A program made the translations under genes and the position numbers. Below, in pieces: positions 54,158 through 64,000 of a stretch of DNA of 64,000 nucleotides. A model generated the notes under the pieces. The model was not told the origin of the DNA. It saw only the letters and a program-made list of their open reading frames with translations, and did no database searches. The DNA is taken from the NCBI RefSeq assembly GCF_041154485.1, contig NZ_AP028670.1, positions 1 to 64,000 of the forward strand. Reading direction: 5' to 3'. Every line of letters starts with the position of its first letter. Position 1 is the first letter of the stretch. This stretch comes from Variovorax sp. V93. Lineage in GTDB: Bacteria; Pseudomonadota; Gammaproteobacteria; Burkholderiales; Burkholderiaceae_C.

Positions 54158-54913
54158 ATGAGCGAGAGCAAGCAGCAACACGTGGTCCTGGTCACCGGCG
54201 GCATGGGCGGCCTGGGCGAGACGATCTCCACCAAGATGGTCGATGCGGGCTACAAGCTCGCGGTGACTTACTCGCCGGGCAACAAGTCGCACGCCGAATG
54301 GGTGGCCCAGATGGCGTCGCGCGGCTACCAGATCCTGGCCGTTCCCTGCGACGTGGCCGACTACGACTCGTGTGCACGGGCGGTGGGCCAGGTGCAGGAG
54401 GCCCTGGGCCCGGTCGACGTGCTGGTCAACAACGCCGGCATCACGCGCGACATGACCTTCAAGAAGATGGACCAGATCAACTGGAACGCCGTGCTGCGCA
54501 CCAACCTCGACAGCCTGTTCAACATGAGCAAGCAGGTGGCCGACGGCATGGTGGAGCGGGGCTGGGGCCGCATCATCAACGTGTCGTCGGTGAACGGCTC
54601 GAAGGGCGCGTTCGGCCAGACCAACTACTCGGCCGCCAAGGCCGGCGTGCACGGGTTCACCAAGGCGCTGGCACTCGAAGTGGCGAAGAAGGGCGTGACG
54701 GTGAACACCATCTCGCCCGGCTACATCGGCACCAAGATGGTCACTGCCATTCCGAAGGAAGTGCTCGACAGCAAGATCCTGCCGCACATCCCGGTGGGGC
54801 GCCTCGGCAAGCCCGAGGAAGTGGCGGGGCTGATCATCTATCTCGCATCGGAGGAGGCGGCTTTCGTGACCGGTGCCAACATTGCCATCAACGGCGGCCA
54901 GCACATGCAGTGA
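54158..54913 (+). CDS. phaB: Acetoacetyl-CoA reductase (PhaB-type SDR)
   Basis: 251 residues from the ATG at 54158 (AAGGAGA upstream). TGGMGGLGETI cofactor loop, NNAGITRDMTFKKM, INVSSVNGSKGAFGQTNYSAAKAG (catalytic Ser and YxxxK) and NTISPGYIGTKMV are characteristic of PhaB, which reduces acetoacetyl-CoA to (R)-3-hydroxybutyryl-CoA with NADPH for polyhydroxybutyrate. Its position 69 bp after dctA and directly before dctB is unusual: carbon storage coupled to C4-acid uptake may be co-regulated. A FabG-like role is less likely given the GMGGLG motif. Confidence 0.88.
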   Translation: MSESKQQHVVLVTGGMGGLGETISTKMVDAGYKLAVTYSPGNKSHAEWVAQMASRGYQILAVPCDVADYDSCARAVGQVQEALGPVDVLVNNAGITRDMTFKKMDQINWNAVLRTNLDSLFNMSKQVADGMVERGWGRIINVSSVNGSKGAFGQTNYSAAKAGVHGFTKALALEVAKKGVTVNTISPGYIGTKMVTAIPKEVLDSKILPHIPVGRLGKPEEVAGLIIYLASEEAAFVTGANIAINGGQHMQ

Positions 54914-55023
54914 CCGATGACGCCGTGCCCGAACCCGCCCTGGGCCTGGATGAAACCGTCCGTGACACCCGCCACCGGGCAGCCACTGATGCGGCGTTCA
55001 CGGCCTTGTGCAATAACGGGTTC

Positions 55024-56855
55024 ATGATTCCACGGCAGCCGGCACTGCACTTCGACTTGCCTTCCCACAGCCCGAGACGGTGGCGCGGCCTGCCGCGCTG
55101 GTGCGGCGCACTGGCGCTGGTGGCCGCGGCCGCCTTTGCGGGGCATCACTTCGCCATGCAGAACGGCCTCGCGCGGCTGAGCGAGGCGGCCGACCACCGG
55201 CTCGACATGCTTGCCACAGGGCTCGATGCCGACCTGGCCCGTTTCGAGTACCTGCCCGCGCTGCTGGAGATGACGCCCATCGTCCCCGCACTGCTCGGCA
55301 CGCCCTCGGATGCACCGCTGCGCGATGCGGTCAACCGCTACCTCGACGGCGTCAACGCCGCCGCCGGCGCAGAAATGCTCTACGTGCTGGACTCGGCCGG
55401 CACCTCGCTGGCCGCTTCCGACTGGAACCGGCCCGGCACCACCGTTGGCCAGGACCTGTCGTTCCGGCCCTACGTGATCGATGCGCTGGGGCAGGGCAAG
55501 GGCCGCTTCTACGGCGTCGGCATCACCAGCCGCAAGCCCGGCTACTACCTCTCGTATGCCTTGCGCCGCGGCCAGCCCTCGCGCGGCGTGGTCGCCGTGA
55601 AGGTGAACCTGGAGGAATCCGAACGCGCCTGGCGCAAGCTGCCGGGCGACGTGGCGCTGATCGACCAGCGCGGCGTGGTGATCCTCGCCACCCGCGAAGA
55701 CCTCAAGTTCCGGCCGATGCTGCCGCTCGACGCCCAGCAGCGGGCCGAGGTGCAGCGCTCGCGCCCCTACGGCGAGGCCGGCCTGCAGCCGCTGCAATGG
55801 ACGCTGAAGGAGACGCTGGCGCGCGATGTGAGGGTCATCGCGCTCGACGGCATCGACCAGCTGGCCTCCACGCGCTCGCTGCGCGGTGCGCCGTGGCAGC
55901 TGATGGCGCTCGACGACCTGGCGCCGGTGCGCGTGGGCGCGCGCAACGCCGCCATCACCGCGAGCCTCGCAATGGCGGTGCTGTTGCTGGTGGCCGTGAC
56001 GCTGTGGCAGCGCCGCCGCGCCGTGCGGCAGAAACTGGCCAACCAGGCGGCGCTGCAGGCGGCGCACGACACGCTCGAGTCGACCGTGGTGGCGCGCACC
56101 GCACAGCTGCGCGCCGCCCAGGGCGAGCTGGTGCATGCCGGCAAGATGGCGGCGCTGGGCCAGATGTCGGCCGGCGTGGTGCACGAACTGAACCAGCCGC
56201 TCACCGCGATGCGCACGCTCTCGGAGAGCGCCGCCATCCTGCTCGACAAGAACCGCCTGGACGACGTGCGTGGCAACCTGCAGCGCATCCGGGACATGGT
56301 CGACCGCCTGGCGCGCCTGACCTCGCAGCTCAAGACCTTCGCGCACAAGAGCGAACTTCCGCTCGCGGCGGTGCCGGTGGCGCGAGCCGTGGCCGACGCG
56401 CAGGCCATCGTGGCCGAGGCCATCAAGAAGAACGGCGTCGCCTTCGAAGTCGACGTGCAGCCCGCGGCGCTGAGCGTGATGGCCGAAGAGGCCGCGCTGG
56501 GCAGCGTGCTCGTCAACCTGATGCGCAACGCCATCGACGCCATGCAGGCCTCGCCCCGGCGCAGGCTGCGGCTCGAGGCGCGGCCGCAAGAGGGCCGGGT
56601 GCTGCTGCGGGTGAACGACACCGGACCGGGCATTCCATCCCACATCCTGCCGCGCCTGTTCGAGCCCTTCGTCAGCAGCAAGCCGGCCGGCACGGGCCTC
56701 GGGCTCGGGCTCGCGATCTCGGCACAATTGGTGCGCGCCATGGACGGCACGCTGCGTGCGGCCAACCTGCCGGAAGGCGGCGCCTCCTTCATCGCCGACC
56801 TTCCGGCCGCCGTGCAGGCCGTTCTTATTCCCACCCCCACAGGAGTGATCAACAA

Positions 56856-56859
<4 letters not shown>
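55024..56859 (+). CDS. dctB: C4-dicarboxylate sensor histidine kinase
   Basis: 611 residues from the ATG at 55024; a GTG at 54910 overlapping the phaB stop is in frame but adds 38 residues before the first membrane segment. TM1 (about 25-42) and TM2 (about 305-325) enclose a periplasmic sensor domain with DctB-like ligand-binding features (RPYVIDALGQGKGRFYGVGITSRKPGYYLS). Then a coiled coil, H-box GQMSAGVVHELNQPLTAMRTLSE, N-box NLMRNAIDAM, G-boxes NDTGPGIP and GTGLGLGLAIS. It phosphorylates DctD when C4-acids are sensed. Its stop overlaps the dctD start. Confidence 0.94.
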
Positions 56860-58223
<1,364 letters not shown>

Positions 58224-58280
58224 CCGGCGGGGCGGCTCGGGCCTTGGCGATCGCCCGGCACAGGGACCAGGACCGCGGCC

Positions 58281-59498
58281 TCAAAGCTTGGCGAGCGGCA
58301 CCTGCAGGTCGGCGAGCTGCGCGGCATCGACGCGGGTGCGGCGCTCGATCAGCCGCCGCGCAAATCGCAGGTCGCGCGCGGCATTGGGGCCCAGCGCCGC
58401 AACGACCTTGCCGGCGTCCAGGAAGAACATCACGAAGCTGCCGGAATTGCGGTCGCCGCGCACGACCACATCGTGTGCCGGCGTGGGCATGCCGAAGATC
58501 TGCAGGTTGACCTCGTACTGGTCCGACCAGAACCAGGGCAGCGGCTGGTGGTTCACCGCGATGCCGAGCGCCGCGCGCGCAGCGGCAATGCCCTGCTCCT
58601 GGGCGTTCTGCCACGATTCGAGCCGCATCCGGCGCCCCGCCCATTCGCACTGCCATGCAGCCACGTCGCCCGCGGCCAGGATGTCGGGATCGGAGGAGCG
58701 GCACTGCGAATCGACCAGCACGCCGCCATCGCATGCCAGGCCAGCCTCGCGCGCGAGCTCGTCGTTGGGGACCAGGCCGACACCGATGAGGACCGCGTCG
58801 CATTCGATCTCGCGCCCATCGGTGAATGACGCCGTGAGACCGCCCCGCGCGTTCTGCGCCAGGCGTTCGATGCCGGTGCCGAGCCGGACATCGACGCCGT
58901 GCGCGATGTGGAGCTGCAGCAGGTAGCCGGAGATTTCCGGCGGAACGGTGCGCTCGCACAGCCGGCCCATCGCTTCCACGACGGTCACCTCCATGCCTTT
59001 CTTGCGGGCCGTCGCAGCCACTTCGAGTCCGATCCAGCCGCCCCCGACGACGAGCAGCCGCTTGCCGGCCAACAGCGCGGCACCGAGCGCCGCCGCATCC
59101 TCGATGCTGCGCAAGCTGAAGACGCCGGGCAGGTCCGCGCCCGGGATATCCAGGCGGCGCGCCCGGCCGCCGCTGCAGAGAATCAGCTTGTCGTAGGAAA
59201 CATGCGCTCCCTGCGTCAGGTGGAGCTGCTTCGCGGCCCGGTCGATGAAGGTCGCGCCGACGTTCGGCCGCCAGTCGATGCGAAGCGCATCGAAGGCTTC
59301 CGGTTTCAGCAGGTGGGTCGTGTCCGCCTGCGCGTCCCCGGCGAGCACCGCCTTGGACAGCGGCGGGCGCTCGTAGGGACGATGCGGCTCGTCGCCGACC
59401 AGCACCACGCGCCCCGCGAAACCCTCGCTGCGCAGCGTCTGCGCGGCCCAGCCGCCGGCCTGGCCGGCGCCCACGATGGCGATGGTTTCGGTATTCAT
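58281..59498 (-). CDS. Ferredoxin reductase of a ring-hydroxylating oxygenase
   Basis: 405 residues from the ATG at 59498 (MNTETIAIVGAGQAGGWAAQTLRSEGF). Two Rossmann folds: GAGQAGG for FAD and VVGGGWIGLEVAATARKKG for NADH; FAD-contacting DILAAGDVA lies near residue 270. It passes electrons from NADH to the Rieske ferredoxin encoded four bases upstream of its start. It is the fourth gene of the leftward oxygenase operon (alpha, beta, ferredoxin, reductase), the same order as the andAcAdAbAa anthranilate dioxygenase genes. Confidence 0.93.
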   Translation of the reverse strand: MNTETIAIVGAGQAGGWAAQTLRSEGFAGRVVLVGDEPHRPYERPPLSKAVLAGDAQADTTHLLKPEAFDALRIDWRPNVGATFIDRAAKQLHLTQGAHVSYDKLILCSGGRARRLDIPGADLPGVFSLRSIEDAAALGAALLAGKRLLVVGGGWIGLEVAATARKKGMEVTVVEAMGRLCERTVPPEISGYLLQLHIAHGVDVRLGTGIERLAQNARGGLTASFTDGREIECDAVLIGVGLVPNDELAREAGLACDGGVLVDSQCRSSDPDILAAGDVAAWQCEWAGRRMRLESWQNAQEQGIAAARAALGIAVNHQPLPWFWSDQYEVNLQIFGMPTPAHDVVVRGDRNSGSFVMFFLDAGKVVAALGPNAARDLRFARRLIERRTRVDAAQLADLQVPLAKL

Positions 59499-59502
59499 GA
59501 GT

Positions 59503-59820
59503 TCAACCGAGCGAGAGAAACACCCGGCCCGCATCGATCTTCACCGGGTATGCGCGGATCGCCTCGGTCACGGGCGCGCAGGTCGGCTTTCCATTGCGCA
59601 CGTCGAACTTGCCCTGGTGCAGCGGGCACTCGATCTCGTGGCCTTCGAGGAAGCCCTCGCACAGGCGCGCATGGCCGTGGGTGCACACGTTGTCGGTCGC
59701 GTAGATCTGGCCGTCCACGTTGTACAGCGCGATGTCGCGCCCGCCGACCTGCATGCCGACGACATCGTCGGCGGGTACTTCGTCGACCGCTGCGGCCTCG
59801 GTCCATTGGGAATCGCTCAT
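59503..59820 (-). CDS. Rieske [2Fe-2S] ferredoxin
   Basis: 105 residues from the ATG at 59820. The Rieske cluster ligands are complete: CTHGHARL and [16 protein letters not shown] small soluble carrier between the reductase and the oxygenase alpha subunit. It lies eight bases after the beta subunit gene and four before the reductase gene, a tightly packed operon. Confidence 0.94.
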   Translation of the reverse strand: MSDSQWTEAAAVDEVPADDVVGMQVGGRDIALYNVDGQIYATDNVCTHGHARLCEGFLEGHEIECPLHQGKFDVRNGKPTCAPVTEAIRAYPVKIDAGRVFLSLG

Positions 59821-59828
59821 GGCTGGCC

Positions 59829-60299
59829 TCAGAGGGGATAGATGACGGAGTTGGGGATCATTTCGCTGTCGTAGATGACCTGGCGCGAGGCAAACTTCAG
59901 CCCCTCGGCGGTACGCACGACCACATCGATGTAGCGGCCCACATTGAAGACGCTCGAGAGTTCGGACAGCTTGGTGCGGAACACCGCGTAGTTGGCCTCG
60001 CACTCGAAGCGGTCCGCCTCGGCCTTCAGCACGAGCGGCGTCCCGACCACGTGGCGCTGGTAGTAGGGGTCGTGGAACAGGGTCTCGCGGATGCCGTAGA
60101 CGCGGTCCTTCAGCATGCCCTTGCTTTCGAACGACAGCGTGGCCAGCGGAAAGCCGCGCTCGTGGTTCTCGCGCGGCTGCAGGCGGTAGCTGCAGTCGTC
60201 CGTGAAGAATTCCGGCCAGAGTTCCCATTGGCCGGAACTCACCGCCTGGGCGTAGCGGGCATAGAGCTGGGTCAGCTCGAAGTAGTCCTGGAAGTTCAT
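59829..60299 (-). CDS. Ring-hydroxylating oxygenase beta subunit
   Basis: 156 residues with the NTF2-like beta-subunit fold: [46 protein letters not shown] and [40 protein letters not shown]. Structural partner of the alpha subunit in the hexameric terminal oxygenase. One base separates it from the alpha gene, so synthesis is coupled. Confidence 0.92.
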   Translation of the reverse strand: MNFQDYFELTQLYARYAQAVSSGQWELWPEFFTDDCSYRLQPRENHERGFPLATLSFESKGMLKDRVYGIRETLFHDPYYQRHVVGTPLVLKAEADRFECEANYAVFRTKLSELSSVFNVGRYIDVVVRTAEGLKFASRQVIYDSEMIPNSVIYPL

Positions 60300-60300
60300 C

Positions 60301-61566
60301 TCAAGCCTCCATGACCTTGCGCCAGTATTCGTACATGCCCCGGATCAGCGTCTCGGTGACCATGTGGTCCGTGTCGCCGACTTCGCGTCCGCCGAGTTCG
60401 GCGAGCGTGCGGTGGAAAGGTTTCTGTTCGAAGCCTTTCTGCGAAAGCTCGATCACCTCGCCATCGTCGGCCGAAACGAAGCCCGCCGGTCCGAAGAGAT
60501 TGGCCTGGCGCAGCCGCCGCAAGGTCATGGCGTCGTCGTCGTCCTCGAAGCCGAAGTGCGTCCAGACGAAATCGAAGGCGCCCGGGCCGCTCGGCTGGAT
60601 ATGCCGGGTCGAGACGCTGTTGACCTGCTGCTGGAAGATCACGCTCGGGAACAGCGTCATCATCACCGCCGTCGGGCCGCGCCACCACGGCTCGGGCACG
60701 ATGTCCAGGAAGCGGTCGTCGTTGAGCTTCATGCTTTCCTTGAAGCTCGACACCTGTGTGACCTGGTCGGCCTTGCCGCTCGCGCCGCGGGTCGAGATCA
60801 TCGCGGCGTGGCGGTGATGGCGGTCCATCTTCAGCTCCGACTTGTTGTCGGCGCGCCAGAGCCCGAAGGTGACGAACCAGGTGTGCAGCAGGCCCGGGTG
60901 GTACGGGTCCTTGATGTTCTCCTGCATCAGCTTCCAGTTGCCGGGAATGCGCTGGCGGTTGTAGCCGAGGATCGTGAGCTTGCGGCCGTTGAACAGCCGG
61001 TCGAAGTAGCCCAGGATTTCCGGGCCCATGAAGTCCTCGAGTGATTCCACCTGTGCATCGAAGGACGCGAACACGACGCCGCCGCGCGTGGCGACCTTGA
61101 GCTTGTTGAGGCCGTGCTCGGCCGGCTTGAAGTCGGCCGGCATTCCGCCATTGACCTTGCCGTCCTGCTTCACGCCGCGGCGAAAGGGCACGCCCTGCAG
61201 GTCGCCGCCCAGCGAGTAGTTCCACTGGTGATAGGGACAGGTGAACCCGCCGGCCTTGCGGTTGCCATGGCGCTCGCGGCAGAACTGCATGCCCCGGTGC
61301 GCGCATACGTTTTCCACCACGCTGATGGAGCCTTCCGCATCCCGGACCATGATCACCGAGCGCTCGCCGATCACCGTGCGCTTGAAGTCGCCGACCTCGG
61401 GAATCTCGGCCTCCAAGCCCACGTAGCACCAGTGGCCCCGGTAGAAAAGGCGTTCGAGCTCCTGCCGGTGCTGGTCGGCGTCGGTGTAGGCCATGAAGGG
61501 AATGCGGCTCGTGCCCTTGTCTTCCCAGCGGATCTGCTGCGGGAAAACGGCCGATGTGTCGTCCAT
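60301..61566 (-). CDS. Ring-hydroxylating oxygenase alpha subunit (anthranilate dioxygenase/salicylate 5-hydroxylase type)
   Basis: 421 residues from the ATG at 61566 (AGGAGA upstream). N-terminal Rieske domain: [15 protein letters not shown] and CPYHQWNY; catalytic mononuclear iron ligands in [15 protein letters not shown]. The opening [24 protein letters not shown] and the whole Rieske region look like AndAc (anthranilate 1,2-dioxygenase) and NagG (salicylate 5-hydroxylase). It inserts oxygen into an aromatic acid. Operon order alpha-beta-ferredoxin-reductase matches the and operon; no downstream ring-cleavage gene is present in the window, so the substrate remains open. Confidence 0.92.
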   Translation of the reverse strand: MDDTSAVFPQQIRWEDKGTSRIPFMAYTDADQHRQELERLFYRGHWCYVGLEAEIPEVGDFKRTVIGERSVIMVRDAEGSISVVENVCAHRGMQFCRERHGNRKAGGFTCPYHQWNYSLGGDLQGVPFRRGVKQDGKVNGGMPADFKPAEHGLNKLKVATRGGVVFASFDAQVESLEDFMGPEILGYFDRLFNGRKLTILGYNRQRIPGNWKLMQENIKDPYHPGLLHTWFVTFGLWRADNKSELKMDRHHRHAAMISTRGASGKADQVTQVSSFKESMKLNDDRFLDIVPEPWWRGPTAVMMTLFPSVIFQQQVNSVSTRHIQPSGPGAFDFVWTHFGFEDDDDAMTLRRLRQANLFGPAGFVSADDGEVIELSQKGFEQKPFHRTLAELGGREVGDTDHMVTETLIRGMYEYWRKVMEA

Positions 61567-61694
61567 GTCTTGTCTCCTGTGCGGCCGCGTCGCCTGGGCC
61601 GCTCGTCTCGTGGTTCCCAATGATCGGCAGTTCGAGCCTATCGTTCAATAGAATGTGCCGAATAATTCATATAGATTTCGCGAATGGAGACGCG

Positions 61695-62609
61695 GTGGAG
61701 CTCAAGGACATCGACCTCAACCTGCTGGTGGTGTTCAACCAGCTGCTGATCGACCGACGGGTGTCGAAGGCGGCGGCGAATCTGGGCCTCTCGCAGCCCG
61801 GCGTGAGCAACGCGCTGGCGCGCCTGCGCAAGCTCACCGACGACCCGCTGTTTCTTCGAACGCCCAAGGGCATGGAACCCACGCCCTTCGCCGAGCAGCT
61901 GGCCGCGCCGACCGCGAGCGCCCTGCAGACGATCCATGCCGCCATCAACCAGCGGAGCTCGTTCGAGCCGGCCACGTCGACGCGCGCCTTCACCATCGGC
62001 ATGACCGACATCGGGGAGATCTATTTCCTGCCCAAGCTGATGAAGGAGCTGGCGCGCGTGGCGCCGGGCCTCTCGATCAGCACCGTTCGCAACACGGCGG
62101 TCAATCTCCAGGACGAGATGGAATCCGGCCACGTCACCCTGGCCATCGGCTTGCTGCCGCAGCTCAAGAGCGGCTATTTCCAGCGGCGGCTGTTCAAGCA
62201 GCACTACGTCTGCATGTTCCGCCGGGGCCATGCGCTCGACAAGCGCCAGATCTCGCTGGCCGAGTTCTCGAAGGCCGATCACGTGGTCGTGGTCTCGGAG
62301 GGAACCGGCCACGGCAAGGCGGATGAGCTTCTCAGCCGCAAGAAGATCGTGCGCAAGGTTGTCCTGACGGTGCCGCACTACGTGGCGGTCGGCCATATCC
62401 TGCACGGCTCCGACCTCGTGGCGACGGTGCCCGAGCGGCTCGCCCAGGCCCTGGCCGGTCCGTTCGGCCTGTCCTATGTGCGCCATCCGGCCAGGCTGCC
62501 CGAGATTGCGATCAGCCTGTTCTGGCACGGCCGCTATCACCGGGACCCCGCCGTGGCGTGGCTGCGCGCCTTGATCGTGCGGCTTCACGGGGAGGGTGTG
62601 CCCGGCTGA
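61695..62609 (+). CDS. LysR-type transcriptional regulator
   Basis: 304 residues from the GTG at 61695 (GGAGA five bases upstream); upstream in-frame starts lie inside the divergent promoter region. NodD/NahR-like HTH: VELKDIDLNLLVVFNQLLIDRRVSKAAANLGLSQPGVSNALARLRKLTDDPLFLRTPKGMEPT. The effector domain is complete. Divergent from the oxygenase operon over a 128-bp region, the standard arrangement for a NahR-type activator that responds to the aromatic substrate. The gap has an AT-rich core near 61650-61680 but no palindrome that I can assign securely. Confidence 0.92.
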   Translation: MELKDIDLNLLVVFNQLLIDRRVSKAAANLGLSQPGVSNALARLRKLTDDPLFLRTPKGMEPTPFAEQLAAPTASALQTIHAAINQRSSFEPATSTRAFTIGMTDIGEIYFLPKLMKELARVAPGLSISTVRNTAVNLQDEMESGHVTLAIGLLPQLKSGYFQRRLFKQHYVCMFRRGHALDKRQISLAEFSKADHVVVVSEGTGHGKADELLSRKKIVRKVVLTVPHYVAVGHILHGSDLVATVPERLAQALAGPFGLSYVRHPARLPEIAISLFWHGRYHRDPAVAWLRALIVRLHGEGVPG

Positions 62610-62619
62610 AGCGTTCCGT

Positions 62620-62637
62620 TGAATGTACGTACGTTCA
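62620..62637. promoter_or_regulatory. Near-perfect 18-bp palindrome (TetR-like operator)
   Basis: TGAATGTACGTACGTTCA is self-complementary except for one base pair and resembles operators of TetR-family regulators in related bacteria. It lies 10 bp after the LysR stop and 60 bp before the ChaC-like start. No TetR gene is in the window, although the region beyond the acyl-CoA ligase could hold one. Confidence 0.5.
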
Positions 62638-62696
62638 CTAAACGACTCCGATGCTATCATCGGACCCTTCCCACAGGACTCCCTGGAGGCTCGCCC

Positions 62697-63407
62697 ATGC
62701 GTTATCCCGGCCCGCGCGAGAACGACCGAGATGGATCGAAGGCGGCGATCGAGCCCGTGCGGGTCACCCGCGAAGGGCTCCTCGATGACGCCTTCATGGC
62801 GCAGGTCTATGCGCAGCTCCCGGTGGGCGTGCGGCTGCGCACCGCGGAGGAACTGGAAGCGTCCATCGAAGGCGTGCTGTCGCGGCACGATGGCAATGCA
62901 GCCGTTCATGTGTTCGGATATGGATCGCTGATGTGGAACCCCGCGGTGGAGCACACCGGCGTGCATCCGGCGAAAGTCCACGGTTGGCACCGCTCCTTCT
63001 GCCTGCGCTCGATCGTCGGGCGAGGCTCGCAGGAGCACCCCGGACTGATGCTCGCCCTCGACCGGGGCGGCGCGTGCCAGGGATTGCTGTTGCAGATCGA
63101 GCCGCGCAAGGCGCGCGATGAGCTGCGGGTGCTCTGGCGAAGGGAGATGCTGACCGAGGTGTACCAGGCCCGGTGGGTGACCGCCCATGCGGAGGGCCGG
63201 CCGGTGCGCGCAATCACCTTTGCGGTCGACCGATCCCATCCACGCTACACGAAGGCGCTCTCCCTGCACGAGATGGCCCGGATGATCAACACGGGAGCGG
63301 GCAGCCTCGGCAGCTGCCGCGAGTACTTCGACGCCACGCTTCGAAAGCTCGAGGCGCTCGGCATACGCGACGTGGGGATGGAGCGGCTGCGCAGCGCCGT
63401 GGGCTGA
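62697..63407 (+). CDS. ChaC-like gamma-glutamylcyclotransferase
   Basis: 236 residues from the ATG at 62697, with GGAGG six bases upstream. A leader of ~70 residues precedes the cyclotransferase core: VHVFGYGSLMWNPAVEHTG (the substrate-loop motif YGSL), VHGWHRSFCLRS, GLMLALDRGGACQGLLLQI and LWRREMLTEVYQARWV, whose Glu is placed like the catalytic acid of ChaC. The family degrades glutathione or gamma-glutamyl peptides to 5-oxoproline. That product is the classical PxpABC substrate, but the genes are 43 kb apart, so a link is speculative. Confidence 0.86.
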   Translation: MRYPGPRENDRDGSKAAIEPVRVTREGLLDDAFMAQVYAQLPVGVRLRTAEELEASIEGVLSRHDGNAAVHVFGYGSLMWNPAVEHTGVHPAKVHGWHRSFCLRSIVGRGSQEHPGLMLALDRGGACQGLLLQIEPRKARDELRVLWRREMLTEVYQARWVTAHAEGRPVRAITFAVDRSHPRYTKALSLHEMARMINTGAGSLGSCREYFDATLRKLEALGIRDVGMERLRSAVG

Positions 63408-63423
63408 AGCCCCATCCGCGCCA

Positions 63424-64000
63424 TCAGGCCGCTGCCGGTGCGCGCAGCTCCTTGCGCAGGATCTTGCCCACGGTCGATTTGGGCAAGGCCTCGAGAAAGG
63501 TGATGTGGCGAGGCACCTTGTAGGGCGCCAGGAGCTCGCGGCAATGCGATTCGACCTGGTCCGCCTGCAGGCCCGGCGAGCGGCGTACGACGAACAGGTG
63601 GGGGACTTCGCCGGAGCGCTCGTCGGGCACGCCGACGCAGGCGCACTCCAGCACCTCCGGATGCAGCGCGACCACGCCCTCGATCTCGTTCGGATACACG
63701 TTGAATCCGGACACCAGGATCATGTCCTTCTTGCGGTCGACGATGGTCATCAGCCCCTGCGCATCCATGGTGACGACATCGCCCGTGCGGAACCAGCCAT
63801 CGCCGGTGAATGCCATGCGCGTTTCTTCCTCGCGCTTCCAGTAGCCGGCGAACACCTGCGGGCCCTTGATGAGCAGCTCGCCGGGCGCGCCCGGCGCCAC
63901 CGGCTCGCCCGCGTCGTCGACGATCATCACGTCGGTGGAGGGCACCGGAACGCCGATGGTGCCGTTGCAGCCCGGCGCATTGAAGGTGGCGCTGGGCGAT
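63424..64000 (-). CDS. AMP-forming acyl-CoA ligase, C-terminal part (cut by window edge)
   Basis: The frame is open to the right edge, so only the last ~190 residues are seen. They hold the hinge and C-terminal domain of the adenylate-forming family: PGELLIKGPQVFAGYWKREEET, DGWFRTGDVVTMDAQGLMTIVDRKKDMILVSGFNVYPNEIE and the catalytic Lys in PKSTVGKILRKEL. Similar to FadD-type long-chain fatty-acyl or aryl-CoA ligases. It is convergent with the ChaC-like gene (16 bp between stops). Substrate choice depends on the missing N-terminal part. Confidence 0.9.
   Translation of the reverse strand, partial: SPSATFNAPGCNGTIGVPVPSTDVMIVDDAGEPVAPGAPGELLIKGPQVFAGYWKREEETRMAFTGDGWFRTGDVVTMDAQGLMTIVDRKKDMILVSGFNVYPNEIEGVVALHPEVLECACVGVPDERSGEVPHLFVVRRSPGLQADQVESHCRELLAPYKVPRHITFLEALPKSTVGKILRKELRAPAAA

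Overview
The window is a gene-dense, high-GC chromosomal segment whose content points to a metabolically versatile betaproteobacterium of the Comamonadaceae (Variovorax-like). Evidence for this is four TctC/Bug-type periplasmic solute receptors, about ten LysR-type regulators, TRAP and tripartite tricarboxylate transporters, PhaB, and the style of the aromatic-acid catabolic genes. I see no rRNA, tRNA, insertion sequence, phage gene or CRISPR array. It reads as a catabolic and transport region built from blocks that mostly carry their own regulator.

Layout. 1-12 kb: a LysR gene, then a leftward block (LysR, CocE-type hydrolase, two Bug receptors, GAF protein) and a rightward block (RraA-like protein, amidase, two Bug receptors, small ferredoxin-fold protein). 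11.4-23.6 kb: a coherent system under one LysR regulator (13441-14379). It has a leftward aminotransferase/RraA operon, a rightward accB-accC-pxpB-pxpC-(BCCP-like)-pxpA operon, and an SDR plus amino-acid-type ABC transporter operon. All three start from promoters with the same 66-nt architecture (ATAAG-N5-CTTAT-type operator, -35, 18-nt spacer, -10). The enzymes look like a urea-carboxylase-type machine split into subunits and coupled to the PxpA hydrolase, suggesting ATP/biotin-dependent opening of a lactam or related cyclic amide. 23.8-31.4 kb: CLC channel, MarR regulator, TctBA without its own TctC, a divergent nitronate-monooxygenase-like protein, and an ECF sigma/ferritin-like/cytochrome c operon. 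31.4-33.3 kb: EamA exporter and divergent LysR.

33.3-41.4 kb: an apparently complete gamma-resorcylate (2,6-dihydroxybenzoate) pathway: MFS uptake, decarboxylase, two-component resorcinol hydroxylase, hydroxyquinol 1,2-dioxygenase and maleylacetate reductase, with MarR and LysR regulators. 41.4-48.2 kb: LysR, cupin, TRAP transporter, DUF2848 protein and amidase, probably an uptake-plus-hydrolysis unit. 48.4-51.4 kb: a 993-residue low-complexity protein with about 98 consecutive Asp-Ala pairs and eight 29-residue Leu/Gly/Asp repeats, preceded by a consensus sigma-54 promoter.

51.5-64 kb: a small membrane protein and a decayed LysR fragment; dctA with a sigma-54 promoter and a candidate DctD enhancer site; phaB; dctB-dctD; a four-component Rieske ring-hydroxylating oxygenase (alpha, beta, ferredoxin, reductase) of the anthranilate dioxygenase/salicylate 5-hydroxylase kind with a divergent LysR; a ChaC-like protein; and the C-terminal part of an acyl-CoA ligase running off the right edge.

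The most novel-looking items are the three-promoter LysR regulon with its split carboxylase/hydrolase and a BCCP-like protein that has lost its biotin lysine, and the sigma-54-driven (Asp-Ala)n protein.
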